Shown here: positions 1 to 8,067 of the stretch, one piece after another | Position numbering within the stretch: the first letter of the stretch is position 1 | Layout of the letters: each line of letters begins with the position of its first letter | Notes under the pieces: model-generated | What the model was told of the DNA's origin: nothing | The model's input: only the letters and a program-made list of their open reading frames with translations | The model's database searches: none | Assembly: GCA_009774175.1 (NCBI GenBank) | Contig: VSNG01000020.1 | Span: 4,492 to 68,491, forward strand | DNA length: 64,000 bases | Direction of reading: 5' to 3' | Source of the DNA: Lachnospiraceae bacterium | Lineage (GTDB): Bacteria > Bacillota > Clostridia > Lachnospirales > Lachnospiraceae | Position numbers and translations under genes: made by a program

Positions 1-359
1 CTGATTCTCAGTCTGTCCAGCAGATAACCAAAAACAATATCCAGAAAATAAACGAAACACATGCCCAGAAAAGTGAGCGAAACCGTCACGAACATCCTGA
101 TCACAAGATTGGCCGTCATGGGTTCTACCAGAAGATAGGATCCATAGCACACCACAACACCGATTCCCAGAAATAATACCGTTCTGAAATATTTATAACC
201 CCAGAAACAAAAGAGGGTTCCCACAATCAGTAAAAGGATAACCCCCACAAACATTAACGTCCCTTTTGAAAACAGCAATTCCCCCTGCCATTTGGGCAGC
301 TGCAACACAAACTTATCCAAAATGATCCCCTTTTGTTTCTTTAATGCATCCCTGTGCAT
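1..359 (-). CDS. Membrane protein of unknown function, partial (C-terminus beyond window)
   Basis: An open minus-strand frame runs off the left edge. The visible part has a short charged, soluble start followed by three hydrophobic stretches of about 18-22 residues, so it is an integral membrane protein. The ATG at 359 has no clear ribosome site. A TTG at 320 preceded by AAAGGGG about six bases away is a plausible alternative and may be the true start. I do not recognise the family and no function is claimed. Cut by the window edge. Confidence 0.55.
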   Translation of the reverse strand, partial: MHRDALKKQKGIILDKFVLQLPKWQGELLFSKGTLMFVGVILLLIVGTLFCFWGYKYFRTVLFLGIGVVVCYGSYLLVEPMTANLVIRMFVTVSLTFLGMCFVYFLDIVFGYLLDRLRI

Positions 360-458
360 TATATACAACAAATAATTTCTTATTCATTTTATCATTTTTG
401 GTAAATTCAGGCAACATTTCCCCAAATTTCCATTGTCGCTTTGTTAATATTGTACATA

Positions 459-482
459 TTTTACCCCCGCTCAGAGGTAAAA
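459..482 (-). terminator. Hairpin downstream of the sugar kinase gene
   Basis: Inverted repeat TTTTACCCC / GAGGTAAAA (one G-U pair) with a six-base loop, 15 bases past the kinase stop. There is no good T tract on either strand, so termination is only possible, not clear. Confidence 0.3.
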
Positions 483-496
483 TTTGGCGCTATTTT

Positions 497-1492
497 TCAA
501 CTTCGACACAGACCTAATACCGCCGCGCTCTCCCGGATTCCCTTTTCCAGTTTTTCCGGCTCCAAATGCAGTCTGTTGAGTCCCATAATACAGGCGCCCA
601 CTACGGGTTCATAACGCGCCTGCACGCATACGGCTCCGGGAAGCCGCTCTTCAATCCCGTTTATAACGCTCTTCGTAAGTGGATTGTCCGCTCCCTTAAA
701 CACGCTTCCGGCAAGCACCACTTCCTCTTCTTCCGGCCCCATCTTCATCTTCCGAAACCCGGCCGCCACATAATCCACAATCTGCTCGGCAAATTCCGAA
801 ACCAGACCACAGGCAGCTTCATCCCCGTGGTTTGCTATCATCAATATCTGCGGCACAAGAAAACGCAGCTCATATCGAAACTCCTTTTCCGTCATATACC
901 GTTTCAGCAGTGCGTCCACATCAGAAACCTGCGCCTGTTCCAAAAACAGCTTCGTCAATTTGGTAGGCGGGCATAAGCCAAGCTCCGCATCAAAGACTTT
1001 TCTTGCCGCCCGAAGCGAAATCGCGCTTCCGCCCTGTGCATTTTCTTCCATATAATCACCGTACACAAACATTCTGTCATCCTTGGCAATCAACGCGCCG
1101 TTCATTCCAGTCCCCGCACAGATCACCGCCCCGTGGGAACGCATGGCTCCGCTGTAGAAGGCGATAATCACATCATTGCAGACAATCATCTCCCCCGGCA
1201 GAATCTTTTCCTGTACAGCCTCCTTCACAAGCATATCGTCTCCCGGCCAGTCCACCCCGCCGATCCCCGCCACCGTAAGCGTGATGTCCTCCCGGTTAAT
1301 CGAAGCCTTCTCCACCGCCTTTTCCACCGCCTCCTGCACGGGCTCCAGAGCGCGCTCCATTCCTTCGCTCGGAAAGTACGCCCCCTTAGCCACAGCAGAC
1401 CCAACAATATACCCGTCTCCTCTCATAACAGCGGCAGCCGTCTTTGTACCGCCCTGATCAATTCCCAGAATATAAACTTCTTTTTCCATCAT
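497..1492 (-). CDS. BadF/BadG-type sugar kinase (N-acetylglucosamine/glucose kinase-like)
   Basis: Predicted cytoplasmic ATP-dependent sugar or amino-sugar kinase of the BadF/BadG/BcrA ATPase family (ASKHA fold). The N-terminus has the phosphate-1 motif GIDQGGTKTAAAVM, the middle has an adenosine/phosphate-2-like CAGTGMNGALI, and the C-terminal third has the glycine-rich GSVFKGADNPLT, in the usual order for about 330 residues. The start lies among clustered ATGs (MIMMEK); the third or fourth Met is as likely as the first. It is divergent from a LacI regulator and a GH4 enzyme. A reasonable inference is that it phosphorylates the free hexose released by GH4. The exact substrate (glucose, GlcNAc or glucosamine) cannot be read from sequence. 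A consensus promoter and operator lie upstream. Confidence 0.8.
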   Translation of the reverse strand: MMEKEVYILGIDQGGTKTAAAVMRGDGYIVGSAVAKGAYFPSEGMERALEPVQEAVEKAVEKASINREDITLTVAGIGGVDWPGDDMLVKEAVQEKILPGEMIVCNDVIIAFYSGAMRSHGAVICAGTGMNGALIAKDDRMFVYGDYMEENAQGGSAISLRAARKVFDAELGLCPPTKLTKLFLEQAQVSDVDALLKRYMTEKEFRYELRFLVPQILMIANHGDEAACGLVSEFAEQIVDYVAAGFRKMKMGPEEEEVVLAGSVFKGADNPLTKSVINGIEERLPGAVCVQARYEPVVGACIMGLNRLHLEPEKLEKGIRESAAVLGLCRS

Positions 1493-1556
1493 AATCATCC
1501 TCTTTTCGTGATCTCTATTTTCAACGCTTCTGTATGCAACGCTGTCAATTAGAAAT

Positions 1557-1572
1557 TGTGTAACGATTCACA
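1557..1572. promoter_or_regulatory. LacI-family operator candidate for the kinase gene
   Basis: TGTGTAACGATTCACA is a near palindrome centred on CG, the usual shape of LacI-family operators. It lies a few bases downstream of the expected start point of the minus-strand promoter at 1583-1611, a position suited to repression. The neighbouring LacI gene is the obvious candidate regulator. Confidence 0.55.
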
Positions 1573-1582
1573 TTCTACCAAA

Positions 1583-1611
1583 AGCATATTACTCCTCCGT
1601 CACATTGTCAA
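1583..1611 (-). promoter_or_regulatory. Sigma-A promoter of the kinase gene
   Basis: On the minus strand, -35 TTGACA (1606-1611) and -10 TATGCT (1583-1588) are separated by exactly 17 bases. Confidence 0.7.
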
Positions 1612-1702
1612 TACACTTCCTTAATTTATTTGTATAATCCCTTTTTAATGGTTTTTTTGCTCTCACAATTTTATTGTCCCTATTTATTTTTTGATTTTAT
1701 GA

Positions 1703-1730
1703 TTGACACAGTGTAACATTGTGTTACAAT
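1703..1730 (+). promoter_or_regulatory. Sigma-A promoter of the lacI-type gene with internal inverted repeat
   Basis: -35 TTGACA (1703-1708), 16-base spacer and -10 TACAAT (1725-1730). The spacer and -10 contain TGTAAC-N5-GTTACA (1712-1728), which shares TGTAAC with the operator at 1557-1572. This suggests autoregulation. The 1493-1816 intergenic region otherwise holds only this and the divergent promoter. Confidence 0.65.
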
Positions 1731-1816
1731 TAGGGTGTAAAATATGAAACATTCAAATACCATGCTAAAATGTATTGCAACGCGCAGTGCAGACACTGGC
1801 ATAAGAGAGGCGGCAT

Positions 1817-2818
1817 ATGGCTACCATAACAGATATCGCCCGTCAGGCGAACGTATCAAGAACTCTGGTCTCCCGGGTACTGAACAATAAACCGGGGGTC
1901 AGTCCCGAAAACCGAAAAAGAATTTTAGAAGTCATTGAACAAAACCACTATATTCCCAACGGTCTTGCCAAGTCACTGGTATTGCGGAAAACCAATACCA
2001 TCGGCGTCGTCATGAACGATCTGTGCAACGATTTTTTCTTTCAGCTGATTGCCGGACTACAGGACGCGGCAGAAGCCCGGGATTACAATATCCTTTTTTG
2101 CAGCGGACGAAGGGACATGGCTGCAAAGCTGAAATATGTGGACTACCTCACCGGTGGATGTACCGACGGTATCATCGCCTACGGCAGCTGCCATGACGAT
2201 GAAGGGCTTTTCCGCTACGCGGCCGAAAAATCGGCTAACTGTGTTCTGATTGAAAGCAATTTAAGCGACTGCACCGCCGACAGAATACTGCTGGACAATT
2301 TTCACGGCGCCTACGCCGCTACCGAACATCTTATCCGGCAGGGGCGAAAACATATTATTCACGTAACCTGTGACATGAATTACGACGTGGGACTGGAACG
2401 TCTCAACGGTTTTGTACAGGCCATGCACGACTACAGAATGCCCCTTGGACCCGATTCCATTCTCTACGCCGATCATTTCGAGGATATCGCCTGTCAGCAG
2501 ATGAAAAAAAGACTGTCCGCCGGTATCCGGCCCGACGCCTGCTTTGCCGGCGCGGACAAGCCCGCCTTCGGCGTTCTGCGCGCCGCCATGGAAGCCGGAC
2601 TGTCCGTTCCTGCCGATCTGGCCGTCATCGGCTTTGACGACGACGTTCCCGATTCTAAGGATATCCTGTTTCCTCCGCTTTCCACCATGCGTCAGCCTCT
2701 CTACGAGATGGGAAAAGCCGGCGTAACGCTTTTACTTGATCGGATTGCGCATCCAGACAGAGAAACAGCGACAAAAACTTTTCAGGCGGAGCTGGTACTG
2801 CGAAAAACCTGTCCGTAA
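1817..2818 (+). CDS. LacI/GalR-family transcriptional regulator
   Basis: DNA-binding repressor. Residues 1-50 are a classic LacI helix-turn-helix with hinge (ITDIARQANVSRTLVSRVLN, then AKSLV), followed by a periplasmic-binding-protein-like effector domain ending with the typical GFDD and STMRQP regions. Length 333 is standard. The ribosome site AGAGAGG precedes the ATG. It lies 61 bases upstream of the GH4 gene in the same direction and divergent from the sugar kinase. Operator-like palindromes lie in both promoters, so it probably controls all three genes in response to a sugar or sugar phosphate. Confidence 0.92.
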   Translation: MATITDIARQANVSRTLVSRVLNNKPGVSPENRKRILEVIEQNHYIPNGLAKSLVLRKTNTIGVVMNDLCNDFFFQLIAGLQDAAEARDYNILFCSGRRDMAAKLKYVDYLTGGCTDGIIAYGSCHDDEGLFRYAAEKSANCVLIESNLSDCTADRILLDNFHGAYAATEHLIRQGRKHIIHVTCDMNYDVGLERLNGFVQAMHDYRMPLGPDSILYADHFEDIACQQMKKRLSAGIRPDACFAGADKPAFGVLRAAMEAGLSVPADLAVIGFDDDVPDSKDILFPPLSTMRQPLYEMGKAGVTLLLDRIAHPDRETATKTFQAELVLRKTCP

Positions 2819-2879
2819 CCGTTTCGGCAAATAACCGTGAACGCAGAATCAAACAGTTAAATTGATAAAGGAGGTCACC

Positions 2880-4196
2880 ATGACAAAAAGAGGTCTGAAA
2901 ATTGCAACCATCGGCGGAGGCTCCAGCTACACTCCTGAGCTGATCGAGGGTTTTATCAAACGTTATGAAACGCTGCCCGTAAAGGATATTTATCTGGTAG
3001 ATATTGACGCGGGTATGGAAAAATTGAATATTGTCACCGCCCTTGCAAAAAGAATGGCTGACAAAGCCGGTATCGACCTGCAGATTCACGCCACCACCGA
3101 CAGGGCGGAAGCCTTAAAAGACGCCGACTTCGTCACAACCCAGTTTCGTGTCGGACTTCTGGACGCCAGAATACGGGACGAAAGGATTCCCCTGCGTTAT
3201 GGCCGCATCGGGCAGGAAACCACCGGCGCCGGCGGCTTTGCCAAGGCGCTGCGCTCTGTCCCTGTCATTCTTGACATCTGCCACGATATGGAAAGGCTCT
3301 GTCCCGACGCCCGGCTTATAAATTTCGCCAACCCTTCCGGCATCCTTACTGAGGCAGCACTAAACCACAGTTCCATAAATACCATAGGCCTTTGCAACTG
3401 CCCCATCAATATGGTCAGCGATATGGCGGAAAAATTCAACTGCGATGCAGGGGATGTGTTCTGCGACTTTGTGGGGATCAATCATCTGGTCTGGGCTCAG
3501 AAAATTCTGGTAAAGGGAAAGGACGTTACGAAAGAGGCCATTGAAAAACTGTGTTCCGATACCGCAAAAGAAGTGATGGCAAACATCCCGGAGATCCACT
3601 ACGATCCCGCCTTCCTGCGGTCTCTTGGCATGGTGCCCGTAAGCTATCTCAAATATTATTACATGCAGCCGGAAATGCTGGCAGAATGCAGCCGCGCCGC
3701 CGGCGCGGAAGGGTGCCGTGCAGAGGTAATAAAGCAGGTGGAAAAGGATCTGTTCGAATTGTACAAAAATCCCTCGCTGGATATCAAACCGCCCCAGCTT
3801 GCAAAGAGGGGCGGGGCGCGCTACTCCGACGCCGCCTGCAGCCTGATTGATTCCATCTACAATAATAAAAAGGATATACAGACCGTAAACGTCCTCAATA
3901 ACGGCGCAAACACAGACCTTCCCGACAACGCCTCCATCGAGCGCAACTGCGTGATCGACGCAGGCGGGGCGCATCCTCTCCACATCGGGCGCACCCCTTT
4001 AAAAATCCGCGGTCTGCTGCAAAATGTCAAGGCATACGAACAACTTACTATTGAGGCCGCCGTAAACGGCGATTACGACTGCGCCCTACAGGCGCTTACC
4101 ATCCACCCGCTTGTGGACTCGGCTACTGTGGCGAAGCAGATTCTGGATGATATTCTTGCAAATAACAAAGAATATCTCCCGCAGTTCAATCGCTGA
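2880..4196 (+). CDS. GH4 family 6-phospho-beta-glucosidase-like glycosidase
   Basis: NAD- and divalent-metal-dependent cytoplasmic glycosidase of family GH4, which cleaves phosphorylated disaccharides through an oxidation-elimination mechanism. The dinucleotide motif IATIGGGSSYTPELIEG is at the N-terminus. RVGLLDARIRDE, GRIGQETTGAGGF, NFANPSG, GLCNCP and GINHLVW follow in family order. The Cys of CNCP and the His of GINH are the expected metal ligands. The start chosen is the ATG at 2880 because an ideal AAAGGAGG precedes it; an upstream TTG at 2862 lacks one. Similarity is closest to 6-phospho-beta-glucosidases rather than alpha-galactosidases. No PTS permease lies in the window, so the phosphorylated substrate must come from elsewhere. 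The stop overlaps the end of convergent hemL by 11 bases. Confidence 0.88.
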   Translation: MTKRGLKIATIGGGSSYTPELIEGFIKRYETLPVKDIYLVDIDAGMEKLNIVTALAKRMADKAGIDLQIHATTDRAEALKDADFVTTQFRVGLLDARIRDERIPLRYGRIGQETTGAGGFAKALRSVPVILDICHDMERLCPDARLINFANPSGILTEAALNHSSINTIGLCNCPINMVSDMAEKFNCDAGDVFCDFVGINHLVWAQKILVKGKDVTKEAIEKLCSDTAKEVMANIPEIHYDPAFLRSLGMVPVSYLKYYYMQPEMLAECSRAAGAEGCRAEVIKQVEKDLFELYKNPSLDIKPPQLAKRGGARYSDAACSLIDSIYNNKKDIQTVNVLNNGANTDLPDNASIERNCVIDAGGAHPLHIGRTPLKIRGLLQNVKAYEQLTIEAAVNGDYDCALQALTIHPLVDSATVAKQILDDILANNKEYLPQFNR

Positions 4197-5544
4197 ACTT
4201 TTCCACAGGGGGCTTCCCAGCCCCCTGTCTGACACTCTCTCCAATTTTCCGGCAGGTTTCCTGAATCAGACCATCCGAATGAGCATCCGAGACAAACATG
4301 GCTTCAAACTGAGACGGCGCCACATAGATACCTCGTTCCAGCATTCTGTTGAAATAATCCGCAAACGCCTGTCTGTCACATCCACAGGCATCCTCATAAT
4401 TTTTTACAAAAGGCCCGTTTTCCCTCCGCTCCCCAGCATAAACTGCATCCGTCTGTTCCACATCCCAGCCAGGCACAAAGAAGGCCGAGAGAAGGGAGCC
4501 CGCCCGGTTCACCGCCAGCCCCTCCTTTAAAAAAGCCTCCGCCAATCTGCAGGCCCGTCTGTCGATCCGCTCATAAATACCCTGATCATCCATCAAAATC
4601 TTAAGCGTTGTAATTCCCGCCGTCACCGCCACCGGATTACCCGACAGCGTTCCCGCCTGATAAACAGGGCCCAGAGGAGCCACGCAAGCCATAATATCCC
4701 TTCTGCCGCCATAAGCCGCCAAAGGCATACCGCCGCCTACAATCTTTCCAAAGGTATGCAGATCCGCATGGACTCCCGTATACTGCGTCGCGCCGCCCAA
4801 TGCCAGTCGAAATCCCGTAATGACTTCATCGAAGATGAGAAGCGCCCCCTCTTCCTCTGTAATCCTGCGTAAAAATTCCAGAAAACCCGCTTTCGGCGGT
4901 ACCACACCCATATTGGCCGCCACCGGTTCCACCACTACCGCCGCTACCTGCCCGCGGTTTTCTTCCATCAGCCGTCTCACCGACTTCTCGTCATTATACA
5001 CCGCTGTCAGAGTGCTCGCCGCATATCCTGCAGGCACACCGGCGCTGTCCGGCACCGAGTGCGTCATAAATCCGGAACCCGCCTTCACCAGCAGCCCGTC
5101 CGAATGACCGTGATAATTGCCGGAAAATTTAATGATCTTTTCCCTGCCCGTGAATCCTCTCGCCACGCGCACCGCGCTCATCACCGCCTCTGTGCCGGAG
5201 CTGACCAGCCGCACCATCTCCACATCCGGGACGCAGGTGCAAATGAGCTCCGCCAGCTCCACTTCCCCGGCTGTGGGCGCTCCGAAGGTCAGCCCTTTCT
5301 CACACACTTTCTGTACCGCCTCGATCACTTCGGGATGCGAATGTCCCAAAATTCCCGGCCCCCAGGAACATACATAATCCAGATATTTATTTCCATCCAC
5401 ATCTATGATCCACGGCCCCTGCGCCCGCTCCACGAAAAAAGGCTGTCTTCCCACCGCCCAAAAAGCGCGGACAGGAGAGTTAACGCCGCCCGGAATCCTC
5501 TCCAGCGCCTTTGCAAAAAGTTGTTTTGACCGTTCTTCACTCAT
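4186..5544 (-). CDS. hemL: Glutamate-1-semialdehyde 2,1-aminomutase
   Basis: PLP enzyme converting glutamate-1-semialdehyde to 5-aminolevulinate, the second step of the C5 tetrapyrrole pathway. Family features include the N-terminal PGGVNSPVRAF, the cofactor-domain VSSGTEAVMSAVRVARG, FSGNYHGHSDG, the DEVITGFR aspartate, and the PLP lysine in HTFGKIVGGGMPLAAYGG, followed by AGTLSGNPVA. Length 452 is slightly above the usual 430 because of an insert near the C-terminus (AGERRENGPF). The start has GGGAG upstream. It is the last gene of the hem block, 27 bases after hemB. Its end overlaps the convergent GH4 gene. Confidence 0.96.
   Translation of the reverse strand: MSEERSKQLFAKALERIPGGVNSPVRAFWAVGRQPFFVERAQGPWIIDVDGNKYLDYVCSWGPGILGHSHPEVIEAVQKVCEKGLTFGAPTAGEVELAELICTCVPDVEMVRLVSSGTEAVMSAVRVARGFTGREKIIKFSGNYHGHSDGLLVKAGSGFMTHSVPDSAGVPAGYAASTLTAVYNDEKSVRRLMEENRGQVAAVVVEPVAANMGVVPPKAGFLEFLRRITEEEGALLIFDEVITGFRLALGGATQYTGVHADLHTFGKIVGGGMPLAAYGGRRDIMACVAPLGPVYQAGTLSGNPVAVTAGITTLKILMDDQGIYERIDRRACRLAEAFLKEGLAVNRAGSLLSAFFVPGWDVEQTDAVYAGERRENGPFVKNYEDACGCDRQAFADYFNRMLERGIYVAPSQFEAMFVSDAHSDGLIQETCRKIGESVRQGAGKPPVEKFSD
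4206..4227 (+). terminator. Strong hairpin just after the GH4 stop, inside the hemL 3' end
   Basis: CAGGGGGCT-TCCC-AGCCCCCTG is a perfect nine-pair stem with a four-base loop, ten bases after the GH4 stop. There is no T tract, so it may be a transcription-slowing or mRNA-end structure. It is encoded within the last codons of hemL. Confidence 0.45.
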
Positions 5545-5571
5545 AATAAAAAGGCTCCCTTTCCCTTTTCC

Positions 5572-6531
5572 TCAACCGAGCCACTTCACCGCATCCAACG
5601 CGTGATAAGTAATTATAATCTTCGCCCCAGCCCGCTTCATGGCCGTCAGGTTTTCCGTCACAATCCGTTTTTCATCAATCCAGCCGTTTGCGGCCGCCGC
5701 CTTCACCATCGCGTACTCGCCGCTTACATTATATACTGCAAGCGGCACGTCAAACGAGAGCGCCGCCTCTTTCAGCACGTCCAGATAGGCCAGCGCGGGT
5801 TTCACCATCACAATATCCGCTCCCTCTTCGATGTCCGCGGCGATCTCTCGCAGCGCCTCCTGTCCGTTGGCAAAATCCATCTGATAGCTTTTGCGGTCTC
5901 CAAATCCCGGCGCGGAGTGAGCTGCATCCCGAAAGGGCCCGTAGTAAGCGGATGCAAATTTAGCACTGTAGGACATAATCGGCATCTGCGTAAACCCTGC
6001 CTGATCCAGCCCCTCTCTGATCGCCGCAACCCTGCCGTCCATCATATCGGAAGGCGCCGCCATATCCGCTCCGGCTTGTGCCAGACTCACCGCCATCTTC
6101 ACAAGGTATGGGAGCGTTTCATCATTTAAAATTTGTTCCCCCTGCACCATTCCGCAGTGTCCGTGAGAAGTGTACTCACACAGGCAAATATCCACGACAA
6201 TATAGATTTCCGGGTAGCGCTCCCTGATATAGCGAACCGCACGCTGGGTGATTCCATCCACCGCATAAGCCTGACTGCCCTGGGGATCCTTTTGAACAGG
6301 AATGCCAAAAAGCATAACGCCGCCGATACCCGCCTCTTTTACCTGATCAAGAATCTCATGCAGACGGTCAATCGAATATTGAAAAATACCCGGCATGGAC
6401 TCCACCGGATTCCTGATGTCCTCCCCCTCCATTACAAATATGGGGTAAATAAAATCCTTCGGATGCAGTCTTGTCTCCTGCATCATGGAACGGATTCTCC
6501 CGTCCCTGCGTAATCTTCTGAATCTATGCAT
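5572..6531 (-). CDS. hemB: Porphobilinogen synthase (5-aminolevulinate dehydratase)
   Basis: Condenses two 5-aminolevulinate molecules to porphobilinogen in the cytosol. The N-terminus RFRRLRRDGRIRSM is typical. DICLCEYTSHGHCG carries the cysteine cluster of the zinc-type enzymes. The two active-site lysines are in SYSAKFASAYYGPFRDAA and MVKPALAYLD. Length 319 is normal. The start follows AGGGGAG. It lies between cobA-hemD and hemL in a block transcribed in one direction. Confidence 0.96.
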   Translation of the reverse strand: MHRFRRLRRDGRIRSMMQETRLHPKDFIYPIFVMEGEDIRNPVESMPGIFQYSIDRLHEILDQVKEAGIGGVMLFGIPVQKDPQGSQAYAVDGITQRAVRYIRERYPEIYIVVDICLCEYTSHGHCGMVQGEQILNDETLPYLVKMAVSLAQAGADMAAPSDMMDGRVAAIREGLDQAGFTQMPIMSYSAKFASAYYGPFRDAAHSAPGFGDRKSYQMDFANGQEALREIAADIEEGADIVMVKPALAYLDVLKEAALSFDVPLAVYNVSGEYAMVKAAAANGWIDEKRIVTENLTAMKRAGAKIIITYHALDAVKWLG

Positions 6532-6555
6532 ATTTCTCCCCTTTCCTCTGTCGAG

Positions 6556-8067
6556 CTATACAATTGCCTCTGCAACTCCCTCCACACCGGCTTCCCGCGC
6601 CGTTATAAAATCGCGCGCCGTGTGCCTTTTCAATTCCTCCCCGCATCCCTTTCCGATGCAGACAAACCTGCTCTTCTCATTCACGATTCCCGCCTGCCCC
6701 AGTCCTTCAAAGTAGGCCCTCACGCCCCTGGCCGAGCCAAAAACTATATAATCCGGCTCCTTTCCGATCGCCGCAGCGCGTTTTTCTTCTTGAATCTCCA
6801 GATCGTATATCGGATACTCCAGAAAAGGAATCCCCTTTTCGGCAAAGATGCGCGGCAGCGCTTCGCTGCCATGCTTTGCCCGCAGGAAAACGGCTTTCTT
6901 TTCATCCCAGCAACCCTTCTCCCGTTCCTTCAAAATTTCCGCCGCCAGCCCTTGCGCCAAATGTTCCACATCATAGACCTTCGGCATATAGGCCGCATAG
7001 AGGCCCGATGCCTCAAGCGCGGCCGCCGTTCCCGCTCCGATCACCGCAATACGTTTCCCCCAAAGAACACGCAGATCCTTTCGTTCCTGCCTCATCTTAT
7101 CCAGAAATACCCTGACGCCGTTGGGACTGGTAAAAACAAGCCAGCCGCAAGATTGCAAATCTGGCAGTGGACTCCCATTTGACCGCACTTCCAAAAAACT
7201 CATATCCCACACTTTGGCGCCCTTTTTTGCGAGCGCCGCCGAAAGCCTTTCCGTAAAATGCGGCGTGCCTGTTGCGCCAACCGTAACGCCAGACAGAGAA
7301 AGCTTCTCTTTTTCTTCCCGGCCGCATTCCGATAACAACCGCAGCTTCGCCACCGCCCCGATCACAATGACGGCAGGAGACGTAAATTCCTGTTGAAAAG
7401 CCTCTTCATAAAGCCTTGACAGCTTTGTCCTCAGGCACCTCTGTCCCTCCGTCGTCCCCTGCATAACAACCGCGCCGGGGGTATCGGGGTCTTTTCCTGC
7501 CGCCAGTAATCCTTTCACAATCTCTTCCAGATGATGCATTCCCATCAGAATCACCAGCGTGCCCTCCAGCCGCGCCAGCGTGTCAAAGTCCAGGCACAAT
7601 CCTGCCCGCCCGTTTTCTTCCGCCGCCGTTCCCGTAATCACAGTAACACCCGCCGCAAGTCCCCTGTGGGTGACCGGAATGCCTGCCGCCGCCGGAACCG
7701 CAATGGCCGAGGAAATCCCCGGTATCTCTTCACAGTATATACCTGCCTCCTGCAACGCCATAAACTCTTCACCGCCTCTGCCGAACACATAAGGATCACC
7801 GCCTTTCAGGCGGACCACTGTCTTTCCCGCCCGTGCCCGATCCACTAGCAGAGCGTTGATTTCAGACTGCTTCATGGCGTGACTGCCATAGCGTTTCCCC
7901 ACATAAATTCTTTCGCAGTCCGGAGCTGCCCATTGCAGCAATGTCTCTGGCGCCAGACTGTCATATACCACCGTATCGCAGCTGCGCAGAGCTTCCAGCG
8001 CTCTCAGGGTCAGAAGCCCTGTATCGCCACAGCCGCCGCCTGTCAGATATACCTTTCCTTCTTTCAA
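6556..8067 (-). CDS. Fused uroporphyrinogen-III C-methyltransferase and uroporphyrinogen-III synthase
   Basis: Bifunctional enzyme. Residues about 1-245 form a CobA/SUMT-type SAM methyltransferase (VYLTGGGCGDTGLLTL, VRLKGGDPYVFGRGGEE), which makes precorrin-2. Residues about 260-503 form a HemD-like synthase that closes hydroxymethylbilane (start VTVGATG, then WLVFTSPNGVRVF, IAVIGAGTAAALE and GSARGVRAYF). The chosen start is a TTG that overlaps the TGA of hemC (TTGA) with GGAGAAGG upstream. The frame stays open further 5' but would run over the hemC domain without family similarity. Fusion of these two activities is common in Clostridia. Overlap implies translational coupling with the preceding gene. 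Confidence 0.9.
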   Translation of the reverse strand: MKEGKVYLTGGGCGDTGLLTLRALEALRSCDTVVYDSLAPETLLQWAAPDCERIYVGKRYGSHAMKQSEINALLVDRARAGKTVVRLKGGDPYVFGRGGEEFMALQEAGIYCEEIPGISSAIAVPAAAGIPVTHRGLAAGVTVITGTAAEENGRAGLCLDFDTLARLEGTLVILMGMHHLEEIVKGLLAAGKDPDTPGAVVMQGTTEGQRCLRTKLSRLYEEAFQQEFTSPAVIVIGAVAKLRLLSECGREEKEKLSLSGVTVGATGTPHFTERLSAALAKKGAKVWDMSFLEVRSNGSPLPDLQSCGWLVFTSPNGVRVFLDKMRQERKDLRVLWGKRIAVIGAGTAAALEASGLYAAYMPKVYDVEHLAQGLAAEILKEREKGCWDEKKAVFLRAKHGSEALPRIFAEKGIPFLEYPIYDLEIQEEKRAAAIGKEPDYIVFGSARGVRAYFEGLGQAGIVNEKSRFVCIGKGCGEELKRHTARDFITAREAGVEGVAEAIV

